64,000 nt of DNA from Micromonospora antibiotica. GTDB lineage: Bacteria > Actinomycetota > Actinomycetes > Mycobacteriales > Micromonosporaceae. The position numbers were made by a program, and so were the translations under genes. The notes under the pieces are model-generated. The model saw nothing but the letters and a program-made list of their open reading frames with translations. It was not told where the DNA came from and made no database searches. Numbering within the stretch: the stretch's first letter is position 1; each line of letters starts with the position of its first letter. Positions 44,096 to 55,426 of this stretch are shown in pieces. Location of the stretch: contig NZ_JAGFWR010000007.1 of assembly GCF_017599305.1 (NCBI RefSeq), positions 124,001 to 188,000 of the forward strand. The letters run 5' to 3'.

Positions 44096-45790
44096 GTGGT
44101 GAGCAAGCGCTTCACCGCCGGAGCCGTCGCGACCGCGGCGGCCCTGGCACTTACGGTGACCGGCCTGACCGTCCCGGCGAACGCCGGGCCGACCACCAGC
44201 CGTACGTTCACCGTGGTGGCCGAGGACGGCGTCTCGGCGGACGCGGCGATCGCCGCGATCCGCGCCGCCGGTGGCACCGTCGTGTCCCGTACGGACGACG
44301 TCGGTCTGTTCCAGGTCACCAGCGACCGGGCCGACTTCGCCGGCCGGGTCACCGCCGCTTCCGCGCTGGTCGGCGCGGCCGAGCAGCGGGCCATCGGCCG
44401 CAAGCCCAAGCTGGACCGGGTCGCGCAGGAGAACCTGCTGACCCGGACCAAGCAGGCGGTCAAGGCCAAGGGCAACGCCAACGGCAAGAAGCTCGACCCG
44501 CTCGACGACAAGCTCTGGGGCCTCGGCATGATCGGGGCCGACAAGGCCCGCAAGGTCATGCCGGGCGACAAGCGGGTCACCGTCGGCATCCTGGACACCG
44601 GCGTCGACGCCAGCCAGCCCGACCTCGCGCCCAACTTCAACTGGGCGCTGTCGCGCAACTTCGCCCCGGACATCGCCGACGTCGACGGCCCGTGCGAGGT
44701 GGCGAGCTGCCTCGACCCGGTCGGCACCGACGACGGCGGGCACGGCACCCACGTCGCCGGCACCATCGGTGCGGCGGCCAACGGCTTCGGCCTGTCCGGC
44801 GTGGCCCCGAACGTGTCGCTGGTGGAGCTCAAGGGTGGCCAGGACTCGGGCTACTTCTTCCTCAACCCGGTCGTCAACGCCCTGGTGCACGCCGGCAAGT
44901 CCGGCCTCGACGTGGTGAACATGTCGTTCTACGTCGACCCGTGGCTCTACAACTGCACCGCGAACCCGGCCGACTCGCCCGAGTCGCAGGCCGAGCAGCG
45001 GGCCGTCATCAAGGCGATGAAGCGGGCCCTGAACTTCGCCCACAACAAGGGCGTCACCCTGGTCGGCTCGCTCGGCAACAACCACGAGGACCTCGGTGCA
45101 CCCCGTACCGACGTGTCCAGCCCGGACTACGGCGCCGACCCGTACCCGCGCCCGATCGACAATGACAGCTGCTGGGACTTCCCGGTGGAGGGTCCGCACG
45201 TGATCGGCGTGTCCGCCGTCGGCCCGTCCGGCAAGAAGTCCGACTACTCCAACTACGGCACCGAGCAGATCTCGGTCGCCGCGCCGGGTGGCTGGTTCCG
45301 CGACGGCTTCGGCACCGACACCTACCGCACCGACGCCAACATGATCCTCTCCACGTACCCGAAGAAGGTGCTCCAGGAGGAGGGGTCGGTCGACGAGAAC
45401 GGCAACGTCGTGCCGGGCTTCGAGAACTCGGTGTTCAAGCAGTGCACCACCGCCGGTGAGTGTGGCTACTACACCTACCTCCAGGGCACCTCGATGGCGT
45501 CGCCGCACGTCAGCGGGGTCGCCGCGCTGATCGTCAGCAAGTGGGGCAAGAAGGAGGGGCGTGACGGCTACGGCCTGGCGCCGGCCAAGGTGGAGCAGCA
45601 TCTCTACCGGACCGCCGCCGAGCACGCCTGCCCGGAGCCGCGCCTGCAGAGCTACGCCAACGAGGGCCGGTCGACCGAGTTCGACGCGTACTGCGCCGGG
45701 TCGCTGAACTTCAACGGCTTCTACGGGTACGGCATCGTGGACGCGAACGCCGCGGTGCGCAGCCCGCTCAAGCCGAACGTGGCTCCCTGA
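44096..45790 (+). CDS. Secreted S8 subtilisin-like serine protease
   Basis: A 564-residue exported protease. A signal peptide (AVATAAALALTVTGLTVPAN-AG, cut near residue 28) and an I9-like propeptide (to about 110) precede the catalytic domain. The triad is Asp167 (GILDTGVD), His216 (GGHGTHVAG) and Ser466 (QGTSMASPHVSG); the oxyanion Asn is in SLGNNHED. Several cysteines suggest disulfides. GTG at 44096 is chosen for its GAGAGG site 7 nt upstream; the adjacent GTG at 44099 is possible. A strong hairpin follows. Confidence 0.92.
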   Translation: MVSKRFTAGAVATAAALALTVTGLTVPANAGPTTSRTFTVVAEDGVSADAAIAAIRAAGGTVVSRTDDVGLFQVTSDRADFAGRVTAASALVGAAEQRAIGRKPKLDRVAQENLLTRTKQAVKAKGNANGKKLDPLDDKLWGLGMIGADKARKVMPGDKRVTVGILDTGVDASQPDLAPNFNWALSRNFAPDIADVDGPCEVASCLDPVGTDDGGHGTHVAGTIGAAANGFGLSGVAPNVSLVELKGGQDSGYFFLNPVVNALVHAGKSGLDVVNMSFYVDPWLYNCTANPADSPESQAEQRAVIKAMKRALNFAHNKGVTLVGSLGNNHEDLGAPRTDVSSPDYGADPYPRPIDNDSCWDFPVEGPHVIGVSAVGPSGKKSDYSNYGTEQISVAAPGGWFRDGFGTDTYRTDANMILSTYPKKVLQEEGSVDENGNVVPGFENSVFKQCTTAGECGYYTYLQGTSMASPHVSGVAALIVSKWGKKEGRDGYGLAPAKVEQHLYRTAAEHACPEPRLQSYANEGRSTEFDAYCAGSLNFNGFYGYGIVDANAAVRSPLKPNVAP

Positions 45791-45819
45791 CGTTCGACAG
45801 CACGGCCTGACCGCTCGAC

Positions 45820-45858
45820 GGAGAGGCCCGGACGACCCCTGGTCGTGCGGGCCTCTCC
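45820..45858. terminator. Bidirectional terminator between the subtilase and IclR genes
   Basis: An 11-bp stem GGAGAGGCCCG/CGGGCCTCTCC (45820-45830 and 45848-45858) encloses a second 6-bp stem ACGACC/GGTCGT. It lies between convergent genes. Confidence 0.85.
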
Positions 45859-45876
45859 GCGCATCTGACCTCCGGC

Positions 45877-46551
45877 TCAGGACAGGGCGGTGGCGATCGT
45901 CCGGGCGGCGGTGGTGACCTGCGGGCCGACGGTGTCGACCGGCAGCGGGGCCAGCGAGATCACCCCGACGCTCGCCTCCAGGCCGGGCACCCCGAGCACC
46001 GGCGCGGCCACCCCGTACGCCCCGGCCTGGAGTTCCCCGGCGGTGCTCACCGGGGCGGTGAGGCCGGCCCGCCCGGCGAGGACGGCCCGCCCGGCGGCCC
46101 CGCGTTCCAGCGGGTGCCGGGTGCCCGGCCGGTACGCCACGTGGAACGACGTCCAGCTCGGCTCGACCACGGCCAGGGCCACCCCTTCGCCGCCCTCCAC
46201 CACGGTCAGGTGTGCGGTCGCCCCGGTCTGCTCGGCGAGCCGCCGCAGCGCGGGCAGCGCCCCCTCGGCGAGCAGCGGTTGGGCCCGTCGGGCCAGGTGC
46301 AGCACGCCGACACCGAGACGCAACCGACCGTCACCGCCCCGGCGCAGCATCCCGTGCCCGGTCAGCGCGCCGACCAGCCGGTAGACGGCGGCCCGGCCGA
46401 TGCCGAGCCGGTGGGCGGCCTCGGTGACGGTCAACCCGGCCGACGCGTCGGCGACCAGGTGCAGCAGGCGCAGGCCCCGGTCCAGGGTCTGCGCCGTCTC
46501 GCCACCCGCAGGCGTCTGGTTGCCCGGCTCGCCGGGGGCCGTCGTCTCCAC
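45877..46551 (-). CDS. IclR family transcription regulator
   Basis: A 224-residue protein with an N-terminal winged HTH (AQTLDRGLRLLHLVADASAG to LGIGRAAVYRLVGALTGHGM, about residues 20-70) and a C-terminal ligand-binding domain, slightly shorter than usual (family about 250). Targets and effector are unknown. GTG at 46551. It stands alone, convergent with the subtilase and divergent from cysS. Confidence 0.88.
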   Translation of the reverse strand: METTAPGEPGNQTPAGGETAQTLDRGLRLLHLVADASAGLTVTEAAHRLGIGRAAVYRLVGALTGHGMLRRGGDGRLRLGVGVLHLARRAQPLLAEGALPALRRLAEQTGATAHLTVVEGGEGVALAVVEPSWTSFHVAYRPGTRHPLERGAAGRAVLAGRAGLTAPVSTAGELQAGAYGVAAPVLGVPGLEASVGVISLAPLPVDTVGPQVTTAARTIATALS

Positions 46552-46613
46552 AGCAGGAGCGTACGACCCGGCTCGGGCAGACCCCGGGGAGCACGGACAG
46601 CTACCCTTGTACG

Positions 46614-48028
<1,415 letters not shown>

Positions 48029-48029
<1 letters not shown>

Positions 48030-49192
48030 TGGCCGGCAACTCGCAGCGCCGTGGCCGGCGACTGACGCCGAAGGCGGGTGCCCCCAAGGGCTCCGGTGGC
48101 AAGAACAAGGACTCCCTCGCGGGCCGGGGCAAGACCCTGCCCGCCGACGAGCGACCCTGGCACAAGGCGTACTCGGGCACCGAGAAGCTGCCCCAGCGCA
48201 CCGCCTGGAAGCAGGACAAGGAGCGCAGGGCGGCGGTCGAGGAGGGCCGGGCCCCCAAGATCGGCCAGCCCGGCACCAAGGACACCACCTGGGGCAAGGG
48301 CACCCGGGGGATGGCCCCGGTCCGGGCCGGTGCGGGTGGTCGCGGTGGCGCGGGTGGTCGCGGTGGCGCAGGCGGTCGGGCCGGCGCGGGTACGGGCCGT
48401 GGTGGTCCCCGGGTCGCGCCGGGGCGTAAGTCGAACCCGTCCCGGGACACCCCGGAGCTGCTCGTCGGCCGGAACCCGGTGCTGGAGGCGTTGCGCGCCC
48501 AGGTGCCGGCGACCGCGCTGTATTCCGCGCAGGGCATCGACGCCGACGACCGGATCAACGAGATCACCCGGACGGCCGCCGACCGGGGCATCGCCATCCT
48601 GGAGATCAGCCGGGCCGAGCTGGACCGGATGACCGGCGGTGTGCTGCACCAGGGCGTCGGCCTCCAGGTGCCGCCGTTCGCCTACGAGACCTTCGAGGAC
48701 CTGGTGGCCGCCGCGCTGGAGCAGGCAGCCCCGCTGCTGGTCGCGCTGGACGGGGTCACCGACCCGCGCAACCTGGGTGCGGTGATCCGGTCGGCTGCCG
48801 CGTTCGGTGCGCAGGGTGTCTTCGTACCCGAGCGTAGGGCCGCCGGGATCACCGCGACCGCCTGGCGGACCAGTGCCGGTGCGGCGGCGCGGGTGCCGGT
48901 CGCCCAAGTCACCAACCTGACCCGGTCGCTCAAGGCGTGCCAGGAGGCCGGCTTCATGGTGGTCGGCCTGGACGCCGACGGCGACACCGACCTGTACGAC
49001 CTGGAGGCGGCCGTCGGTCCGCTGGTCGTGGTGGTCGGCTCCGAGGGGCGTGGCCTGTCCCGGCTGGTCGGGGAGACCTGCGACCTGACCGTCAGCATCC
49101 CGATGATCTCCGAAGTGGAGTCGCTGAACGCCAGCGTCGCCGCCGCCGTCACCCTCGCCGAGGTGGCCCGCCGCCGCGCTGCGGAAGGCTGA
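48029..49192 (+). CDS. rlmB: 23S rRNA (guanosine-2'-O-)-methyltransferase, RlmB/TrmH family
   Basis: SpoU-type knotted methyltransferase of 387 residues. A long basic N-terminal extension (1-135), with an RG/AG-rich repeat ([19 protein letters not shown]), precedes the RNA-binding domain ([20 protein letters not shown]) and the trefoil-knot SAM domain ([52 protein letters not shown]). Overlap with cysS implies co-translation. The last 17 codons plus the stop are duplicated in tandem just downstream. Confidence 0.94.
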
Positions 49193-49266
49193 CCGGCCGC
49201 CTCGCCGCCGCCGTCACTTTCGCCGAGGTGGCCCGCCGCCGCGCTGCGGAAGGCTGACCGGCCGCC
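49137..49266 (+). repeat. 65-bp tandem duplication of the rlmB 3' end
   Basis: Copy 1 (49137-49201) contains the last codons and stop of rlmB. Copy 2 (49202-49266) repeats it with two substitutions (ACCCTC becomes ACTTTC). Because the unit is 65 bp, copy 2 lies in another frame and after the stop, so the protein is unaffected. Confidence 0.95.
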
Positions 49267-49358
49267 GGCACCGGCGCGCCCGGCCAGCTTTCCCGGCGGT
49301 GCGAACCGGGCCGTCCCGGGACGGCCACGCGCCGGCACCGCCGGGACGACAGACGAAG

Positions 49359-49392
49359 AAAGGGGCGGTCCGCCGAAGCGGACCGCCCCTTT
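49359..49392. terminator. Bidirectional intrinsic terminator between rlmB and the ABC ATPase gene
   Basis: A perfect 12-bp GC stem (49362-49373 and 49378-49389) extended by AAA/TTT, closed by a CGAA tetraloop and followed by a T-run on both strands. It lies between convergent genes. Confidence 0.95.
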
Positions 49393-49405
49393 TCGCGCGG
49401 TGGAA

Positions 49406-50497
<1,092 letters not shown>

Positions 50498-50830
50498 GGT
50501 GGTGCGCTTCCTTTCACCGGCAGGAACGTGCCGGACGATCCGAGTGAAGGAGCTGTCGGCACCCACGGTGCCGACCCACGGACCACCTCCGGGAGGCAGC
50601 CGCAGCCGACCCCGGGTGTCATCCGTGTCACTGCACGGTAAACGGGATTTCCAGCCATGCCAAGACGGGATACATCGAGTGGGACGGACGGCATACGCAT
50701 TTCGGTCAGGCGGGCACGGCCGGGCATCAATCCCCTCGCCTGACAGGGGTGCGGTACGCCGATTCGTCGGTGGGACGGGCAGAAGATTGACGTTTTCCAT
50801 GCTCGGGGACCCTGCCGGCCGGGATTTCCC
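50498..50830. other. Leader and intergenic region upstream of the ABC ATPase gene
   Basis: No gene is seen in about 330 bp. It holds a perfect 9-bp inverted repeat GTCGGCACC-cac-GGTGCCGAC (50555-50575) and a 6-bp repeat CCGGCA/TGCCGG about 40 nt closer to the ATPase gene. Both lie in the probable 5' leader of the minus-strand gene and could be operators or an attenuator. Confidence 0.45.
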
Positions 50831-50854
50831 GACGTCAGTCGCTATGCTGACGTC
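50831..50854 (+). promoter_or_regulatory. tRNA-Thr promoter within a perfect palindrome
   Basis: TATGCT (50843-50848), 15 nt before the tRNA, is a likely -10. It lies inside the perfect inverted repeat GACGTCAG-tcgctatg-CTGACGTC (50831-50854). No clear -35 is seen. Confidence 0.45.
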
Positions 50855-50863
50855 GCACCACGC

Positions 50864-50940
50864 GCCCCTGTAGCTCAGCTGGCCAGAGCACTCGCCTTGT
50901 AAGCGAGATGTCGCCGGTTCGATCCCGGCCGGGGGCTCCA
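50864..50940 (+). tRNA. tRNA-Thr (anticodon TGT)
   Basis: A complete 77-nt cloverleaf with encoded CCA: acceptor GCCCCTG pairs with CGGGGGC (one G-T pair), D arm GCTC...GAGC, anticodon stem CTCGC/GCGAG with loop CTTGTAA (anticodon TGT at 50898-50900), T arm GCCGG-TTCGATC-CCGGC. It reads ACA and, by wobble, other threonine codons. Confidence 0.96.
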
Positions 50941-51109
50941 ATTCCACAGCACGGCCGCCATTGGCGTTGCCGCCTGTCGATCCGTCGACACCTGCCGGGC
51001 GCGCTCCTGCCGCCACCGCCGCCCTGCGTGACCGAATGGTCACTTCCGGTGGATGAATCGAGCTGGTTGAGTGGAGGGACCCACCCCACCGGCTGAGACG
51101 GGCTGCCTC

Positions 51110-52192
51110 ATGATCCTCATCGCCCCGCGTCGACTGTGCGCCATCCTCACCGCCGGCCTGCTGGCGGCGACGTTGCTCGCGCCCGGCGTCGCCATGGCCG
51201 CGCCGAGGACGGGCAGTGTCCCGGCCTGCCTGATGCATCCGCTGCCCCTGCCGGCCGGTGGGGGCCTGGCCTGGGACGCGATGTTCGTCGACCCGGCCGG
51301 CCGGTTCATCGTCGGCACCGGTCGGCGGGCCACCGACCAGGGGCAGGAGCCGGTGCTGGTGCGGTGGGACGGTCCCCGCGTCACCGTGTTGACGAGATCA
51401 CCCGGGCTGCTGGTGGCCGTCAACCGGCACGGCGTCCTGGTCGGTGACAGCTCGACCGGCGCCGGCAACCGACCGTGGCGTTTCCGGGACGGCCAGGTGG
51501 AGTGGCTGCCCCTGCCGCCGAACGGGATCGGCGGCTATGTCACGGCCGTCAACAGCCGGGGGGACATCGTCGGCTACGGCGGCTACCTGGAGTACCCGGT
51601 GACCCTGCGCTGGCCGGTCGACCGGCCGGACACCGTCGAGGTTCTCGAGCCCGGCGGCCTCCCGGTGGCGATCCTCGACGACGGCACCATCGTCGGCGAG
51701 GTCCCCGGCGAGGAGGACCGCTCGTCGCACGGTCCCGGAGCGCGTGGTCCCGGTGCGCGTGGTGCCGGCGGGGAGCGCGGGGTCGCCCCGCCGCCCGTCG
51801 CCTGGGTGCGGCGTCCCGACGGGCGGGTCGACCGGCTCACCGCGCCCGGCGCGGTGAAGTCGACGGTGCGGGTGGCCCGGGGGAACTGGGCGGTCGGCCA
51901 GGTCGCCGACACGGCGGACGGGCAGTACGGGCAGATGGTGCGCTGGGACCTGCGCACCGGGGTGGCGACGCCGGTCAGACCGGGACTGATCGCCATGACG
52001 GGCGTCAACGCATCCGGTGGACTGCTCTCCGACTCGGTGGTCGATCACCTTGACCGCCGGGTGCCGCTGCGCAGCGTCGTCTCGGGCCCGGTGAACCGCG
52101 TCGTCGCCGAGGCGATCGCCGACAACGGTCTGGTCGTCGGCCGGGCCGTCGGCCGGCAGGTCTCCCTCCCGGTCCGGTGGAGCGGCTGCTGA
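51110..52192 (+). CDS. Secreted HAF-repeat-like protein
   Basis: A 360-residue exported protein. The signal peptide LCAILTAGLLAATLLAPGVA-MA is cut near residue 31. The mature part has repeated short motifs of the HAF type: AVNRHGVLVGDSS, AVNSRGDIVGYGG, AILDDGTIVGEV and AIADNGLVVGRAV, suggesting a beta-propeller. A Gly/Arg/Ala stretch HGPGARGPGARGAGG lies mid-protein. Two cysteines (PACLMHP and the final residue) might pair. ATG at 51110 begins the signal sequence; the upstream GTG at 51071 is less likely. Function unknown. Confidence 0.75.
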   Translation: MILIAPRRLCAILTAGLLAATLLAPGVAMAAPRTGSVPACLMHPLPLPAGGGLAWDAMFVDPAGRFIVGTGRRATDQGQEPVLVRWDGPRVTVLTRSPGLLVAVNRHGVLVGDSSTGAGNRPWRFRDGQVEWLPLPPNGIGGYVTAVNSRGDIVGYGGYLEYPVTLRWPVDRPDTVEVLEPGGLPVAILDDGTIVGEVPGEEDRSSHGPGARGPGARGAGGERGVAPPPVAWVRRPDGRVDRLTAPGAVKSTVRVARGNWAVGQVADTADGQYGQMVRWDLRTGVATPVRPGLIAMTGVNASGGLLSDSVVDHLDRRVPLRSVVSGPVNRVVAEAIADNGLVVGRAVGRQVSLPVRWSGC

Positions 52193-52302
52193 GCGGTCCG
52201 GATCTCCGCAGGGCGCGTCGTCGCCGGTCGCGGCGGGACCACGCCGGCCGGTCCGGCTGGGTAGCCTGGTCGGCGCGGAGCTAGGACGACGGGCGGGGGC
52301 CG

Positions 52303-52707
52303 ATGAGTCGTGCGGTGGAGCAGTCGAACCGGGCCATGTTGCGGGCCCGGGACGCGATGGACCGGGCGTACGCGCAGCCGTTGGACATCCCGGCGCTGGC
52401 CCGGATCGCGCTGGTCTCCGAGGCGCACTTCATCCGCACCTTCCGGGCCACCTTCGGCGAGACCCCGCACCGCTACCTGCAACGACGTCGGGTGGAACGG
52501 GCGATGTCGATGCTGGTGGAGACCGACCGGGACGTCACGGAGATCTGTTACGCCGTCGGGTTCAGCAGTCTCGGCTCGTTCAGCCGTACCTTCCGGCAGA
52601 TCGTCGGTGAGTCGCCCACCGGATACCGCAGCAGCCGGTCGGCGGGCGACCAGCCGGTGCCGAGTTGCTTCGCCAAAGCCTGGACCAGGCCCAGCAGTTT
52701 TGGATAA
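52303..52707 (+). CDS. AraC-family regulator, DNA-binding domain only
   Basis: A 134-residue protein with just the two AraC helix-turn-helix motifs: LDIPALARIALVSEAHFIRT with the following helix, and DVTEICYAVGFSSLGSFSRT (about 80-99). There is no effector domain, so control may be by level or a partner. It lies 35 nt upstream of a VOC-family gene, which it probably regulates; such AraC-VOC pairs are common in actinomycetes. Confidence 0.88.
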   Translation: MSRAVEQSNRAMLRARDAMDRAYAQPLDIPALARIALVSEAHFIRTFRATFGETPHRYLQRRRVERAMSMLVETDRDVTEICYAVGFSSLGSFSRTFRQIVGESPTGYRSSRSAGDQPVPSCFAKAWTRPSSFG

Positions 52708-52742
52708 GCAGCAGGTCAGGGGCCTGGCATAGCGTTCCCGGC

Positions 52743-53159
52743 ATGACGATGAACGCGATCACCCGGTCCCAGCTCTACGTCCTCGACCAGGACGAGGCGC
52801 TCGACTTCTATGTCGGCAAGCTGGGCTTCGAGGTCAATACCGACCAGGATCTGGGCTTCATGCGGTGGCTGACGGTCAACGTGCCCGGCGATCCGCAGCG
52901 GGAGGTGCTGCTGGAGAAGCCCGGCCCGCCCGCGCTGGACCCGGCGACCGCCGAGCAGGTCCGGGAGCTGCTGACCAAGGGCGCGATCGGCGGGTGGCTC
53001 AGCATCACCACCGACGACGCCCACAAGACGTACGAGGATCTGGTCGGCAAGGGCGTCGACATCACCGACGAGCCGACCGAGCGGCCGTACGGCATCGACT
53101 TCGGCATCCGGGACCCGTTCGGCAACCGGATCCGCATCGGCCAGATGTTCGCCCGCTGA
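52743..53159 (+). CDS. VOC/glyoxalase superfamily protein
   Basis: The 138-residue single VOC module starts AITRSQLYVLDQDEALDFYV, has MRWLTVNVPGDPQREVLLEK, and ends YGIDFGIRDPFGNRIRIGQM. It is a likely small-molecule dioxygenase, isomerase or antibiotic-binding protein; the substrate is unknown. TAGCGT lies 7 nt before the ATG (leaderless). Probably under control of the AraC gene upstream. The next 250 bp (53160-53409) show no gene. Confidence 0.87.
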   Translation: MTMNAITRSQLYVLDQDEALDFYVGKLGFEVNTDQDLGFMRWLTVNVPGDPQREVLLEKPGPPALDPATAEQVRELLTKGAIGGWLSITTDDAHKTYEDLVGKGVDITDEPTERPYGIDFGIRDPFGNRIRIGQMFAR

Positions 53160-53409
53160 GGGCGGCGGGGGTCGGGAGGCGCGGGTCACGCTCGCGCCTT
53201 CCGACTCCGACGAGGTGGCGACGGGTGTGCGGCTGTTCTGCCTGGCCCGGCACGGCGAGCAGGAGGGTCGTTCGGCCGACGGTGGGCGCTGCGCCCGGGG
53301 CCGCCGGCGATGCCGGTCGGCCGGACCGGGGTGCTGGTGTCGGTGTCGGCGTGCAGGGCGGCGGCGAATACCGGGTGTGGGTGGCGGGGCCGGCGGCTAC
53401 GGTCGCCCG

Positions 53410-53838
53410 ATGACCATGCCGAGTTTTCCCGATCTGCCGAAGTGTGAGTTCGCCTTTCCCGGCCCGCTGCGCGACCAGCTCGTGGCCGCCGTGCTCAGCG
53501 GGGAGAAGATCTCCACCACCGGTCTGCTCCAGGATTATGAGCGTGATGGTGAGGCGCTGCCGGTCGTGGGTGACCGGTCGGTGGTGGTCGACTCCGCCGA
53601 CCGTCCGGTCGCGGTGATCGAGGTGACCGAGGTGCGGTTGGTCCGGCTCGGCGACGTCGACCTCGATCACGCCCGGGACGAGGGGGAGGGGTACGACTCG
53701 GTGGCGGCCTGGCGGGCCGGCCACGAGAGTTACTGGCACGGGCCGGACTATCTGGGTTGGCTCGGCGACCCGGGGTTCCGGGTGGACGACGACACCGTCG
53801 CCGTGGTCGAGCGTTTCCGGGTGGTCGGGGGCGACTGA
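53410..53838 (+). CDS. ASCH-domain protein
   Basis: A 142-residue protein with the ASCH (PUA-like) RNA-binding fold: VLSGEKISTTGLLQDYERDG, RSVVVDSADRPVAVIEVTEV and ESYWHGPDYLGWLG. Such proteins are proposed to act as RNA-linked coactivators or amidohydrolases for modified nucleosides. TACGGT lies exactly 6 nt before the ATG. Its end is 5 bp from the convergent lipoprotein gene. Confidence 0.82.
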   Translation: MTMPSFPDLPKCEFAFPGPLRDQLVAAVLSGEKISTTGLLQDYERDGEALPVVGDRSVVVDSADRPVAVIEVTEVRLVRLGDVDLDHARDEGEGYDSVAAWRAGHESYWHGPDYLGWLGDPGFRVDDDTVAVVERFRVVGGD

Positions 53839-53843
53839 CCCGG

Positions 53844-54476
53844 TCAGCCGGTGGGCTGTTCCAGCTCGTCGCGTACCGCCAGGAAGTCGTCCTTGCGGTC
53901 GGGCTGTTTGGTGGGGGTGAGGAAGACCACCACCCCGGCGATCTCGGGGTCGGCCCAGGCACAGGCGGTGAGGTGACCTTCGTCGGCGGTGCGTCCCCGC
54001 CCGCAGCGGGCCTCGCCGCCGAACCGGCCGAACTCCACCGACCGGGGTTTGGGGATCCGGTAGGGCTTCAGCAACAGGGCCAGGGTGGCCTGCGGGTCGG
54101 CGATCCGGCCGGAGACGGCGCTCACCATGATCGTCTCGGGGCCGCTCCGGCCCCGGCTGTACGTCGCCTCGACGGTGCTGGTGGCCGGGGCGGCTTGCCG
54201 GGTCAGCTCGTCGAGCCGGAACCGGGGCAGCCCGGCCGGCAGCGGCGCACCGGAGCGGGGCAGGTCGAGCAGGGTGTCCGGGGTCCGCAACGTCCGCGCC
54301 GCCGGGGTGGGGGCGGGGCCCGCCGGCTGCCCGGTGTCGGACACCGCGCAGCCGGCGACCAGGGCGGCGGCGACCAGGGCGGGCAGCGCCCCGGTGAGGC
54401 CGAGCGGTCGGCGCGGTGCCGCCGGGTGCCGCCGGGCTGCCGGGCGGCGCGGACCGGCGGGTCGTCTCTTCGGCAC
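53844..54476 (-). CDS. Lipoprotein of unknown function
   Basis: A 210-residue protein. The arginine-rich n-region (PKRRPAGPRRPAARRHPAAP) and hydrophobic core lead to lipobox LVAGC (cysteine near residue 43). The outer domain has two further cysteines (EARCGRGR and LTACAWAD), probably a disulfide. GTG at 54476 has a GAGGAGCG site. Convergent with the ASCH gene and on the same strand as the emfourin-like gene upstream. I do not recognise the domain. Confidence 0.65.
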   Translation of the reverse strand: MPKRRPAGPRRPAARRHPAAPRRPLGLTGALPALVAAALVAGCAVSDTGQPAGPAPTPAARTLRTPDTLLDLPRSGAPLPAGLPRFRLDELTRQAAPATSTVEATYSRGRSGPETIMVSAVSGRIADPQATLALLLKPYRIPKPRSVEFGRFGGEARCGRGRTADEGHLTACAWADPEIAGVVVFLTPTKQPDRKDDFLAVRDELEQPTG

Positions 54477-54664
54477 AACGCTCCTCGCGGGAATCGGAGC
54501 GGGTAGGTTATCCGACCGGTGTCGCCCCGGTTCGTCGTCGGTCCCCCATGTCGCCGTGGGCGGTTTTCCGGCCCGGGGGCACCTGGTGTGGTCGGGTGAC
54601 GGGCACCGCACCCCGGGTCGGGTGCGGTGCCCGTTCGGCGGTTCGACGGCCACCGCGTCGGTGG

Positions 54665-55258
54665 TCAGCCGGTCGTGGTGGTCTTCAGTAGCAGGGCGGC
54701 CAGTTGGGGTGCGGCGGCCGGCGGTTGCGGACCGCTCGGGCAGTCGGACCACTCGACGATGCGGGTCCCGACGGTGAGTTGGTAGGAGTAGGTGTCCGCG
54801 CAGCGGCCGTCGGGCGGGCCGCCACGGCTGCGGGTGGCCGGGCCGGTGAGCGTCCGGAGCTGGTCGAGCTGTGCCGGGGTGAGCCGGCCGGTACGGGTCG
54901 TGCCGGCCCGGTCGGTCGTGGTCCACCGACCGTCGGGCTCGACGGTCACCGTGTCGCGGTTCCCGGCGAAACCTCCGGAGCGGGTCAGGGTGACCCGGTC
55001 GACGGTGGTGGCGGACCCGGTGCCGCCGGGGCCCCGCGTGGTGCCGGCTTCGGTCGTCGCGCCCGGGGTGACGCCACCGGCCGCGACGGTCGGAGCGGCG
55101 GGGGTGGTGGTGACCGGGGCGCCGGGGGTGGGGGTGGTGGCCGTCCCGGTGGGGGCGGTGGACGGCGTCGCAGGTGAGCCCGGGTCACTCGCTGAGCAGC
55201 CGGTCAGCAGGCCGAGGGAAACCGTGATCGTGGTCAGGACCAGGGCGGATGATCTCAT
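54665..55258 (-). CDS. Emfourin-like lipoprotein, possible inhibitor of the adjacent M4 protease
   Basis: A 197-residue exported lipoprotein with lipobox LLTGC (Cys about 19) and a Thr/Pro/Ala linker (about 22-75). The C-terminal domain (about 82-195) begins VTLTRSGGFAGNRDTVTVEP and continues GRLTPAQLDQLRTL and DTYSYQLTVGTRIVEW. This pattern (R-S-G-G-F-A-G, then a strand-helix unit, then Y-x-Y-x-L-T-V) is that of emfourin, the inhibitor encoded beside protealysin-like M4 peptidases. The divergent neighbour encodes an M4 peptidase. Unlike cytoplasmic emfourins it would sit outside the cell. Family assignment is by eye; moderate certainty. Confidence 0.6.
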   Translation of the reverse strand: MRSSALVLTTITVSLGLLTGCSASDPGSPATPSTAPTGTATTPTPGAPVTTTPAAPTVAAGGVTPGATTEAGTTRGPGGTGSATTVDRVTLTRSGGFAGNRDTVTVEPDGRWTTTDRAGTTRTGRLTPAQLDQLRTLTGPATRSRGGPPDGRCADTYSYQLTVGTRIVEWSDCPSGPQPPAAAPQLAALLLKTTTTG

Positions 55259-55331
55259 GCCGTTCCGACGCGCATCGACGTCAATCGGTTCCCTGGGCAA
55301 GGTACCTCCTCCGTTCGGCCAGTGTCGTGTC

Positions 55332-55346
55332 ATGGAACCGTTCCAT
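55332..55346. promoter_or_regulatory. Palindromic operator between inhibitor-like and M4 protease genes
   Basis: ATGGAAC-c-GTTCCAT is a perfect 7-bp inverted repeat, LacI-operator-like, in the 168-bp divergent region. An AT-rich stretch with TATATC (55374-55379) follows and may be the -10 of the protease gene. Confidence 0.55.
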
Positions 55347-55426
55347 CCCTTCTCTTTTCTTCGATGTATCGCTATATCTACATGCGTGACCACCCCCGTC
55401 ACATCTTTCCCTTGCCAGGAGGGCAC

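Noticed and set aside
50864..50940. tRNA-Thr as an integration site of a genomic island
   Set aside because: No duplicated tRNA 3' end and no integrase gene are seen within the window.
53160..53409. N-terminal extension of the ASCH protein or a separate small gene
   Set aside because: The frame upstream of 53410 is Arg/Gly/Cys-rich without homology, and the TACGGT hexamer 6 nt before the ATG supports a start at 53410.
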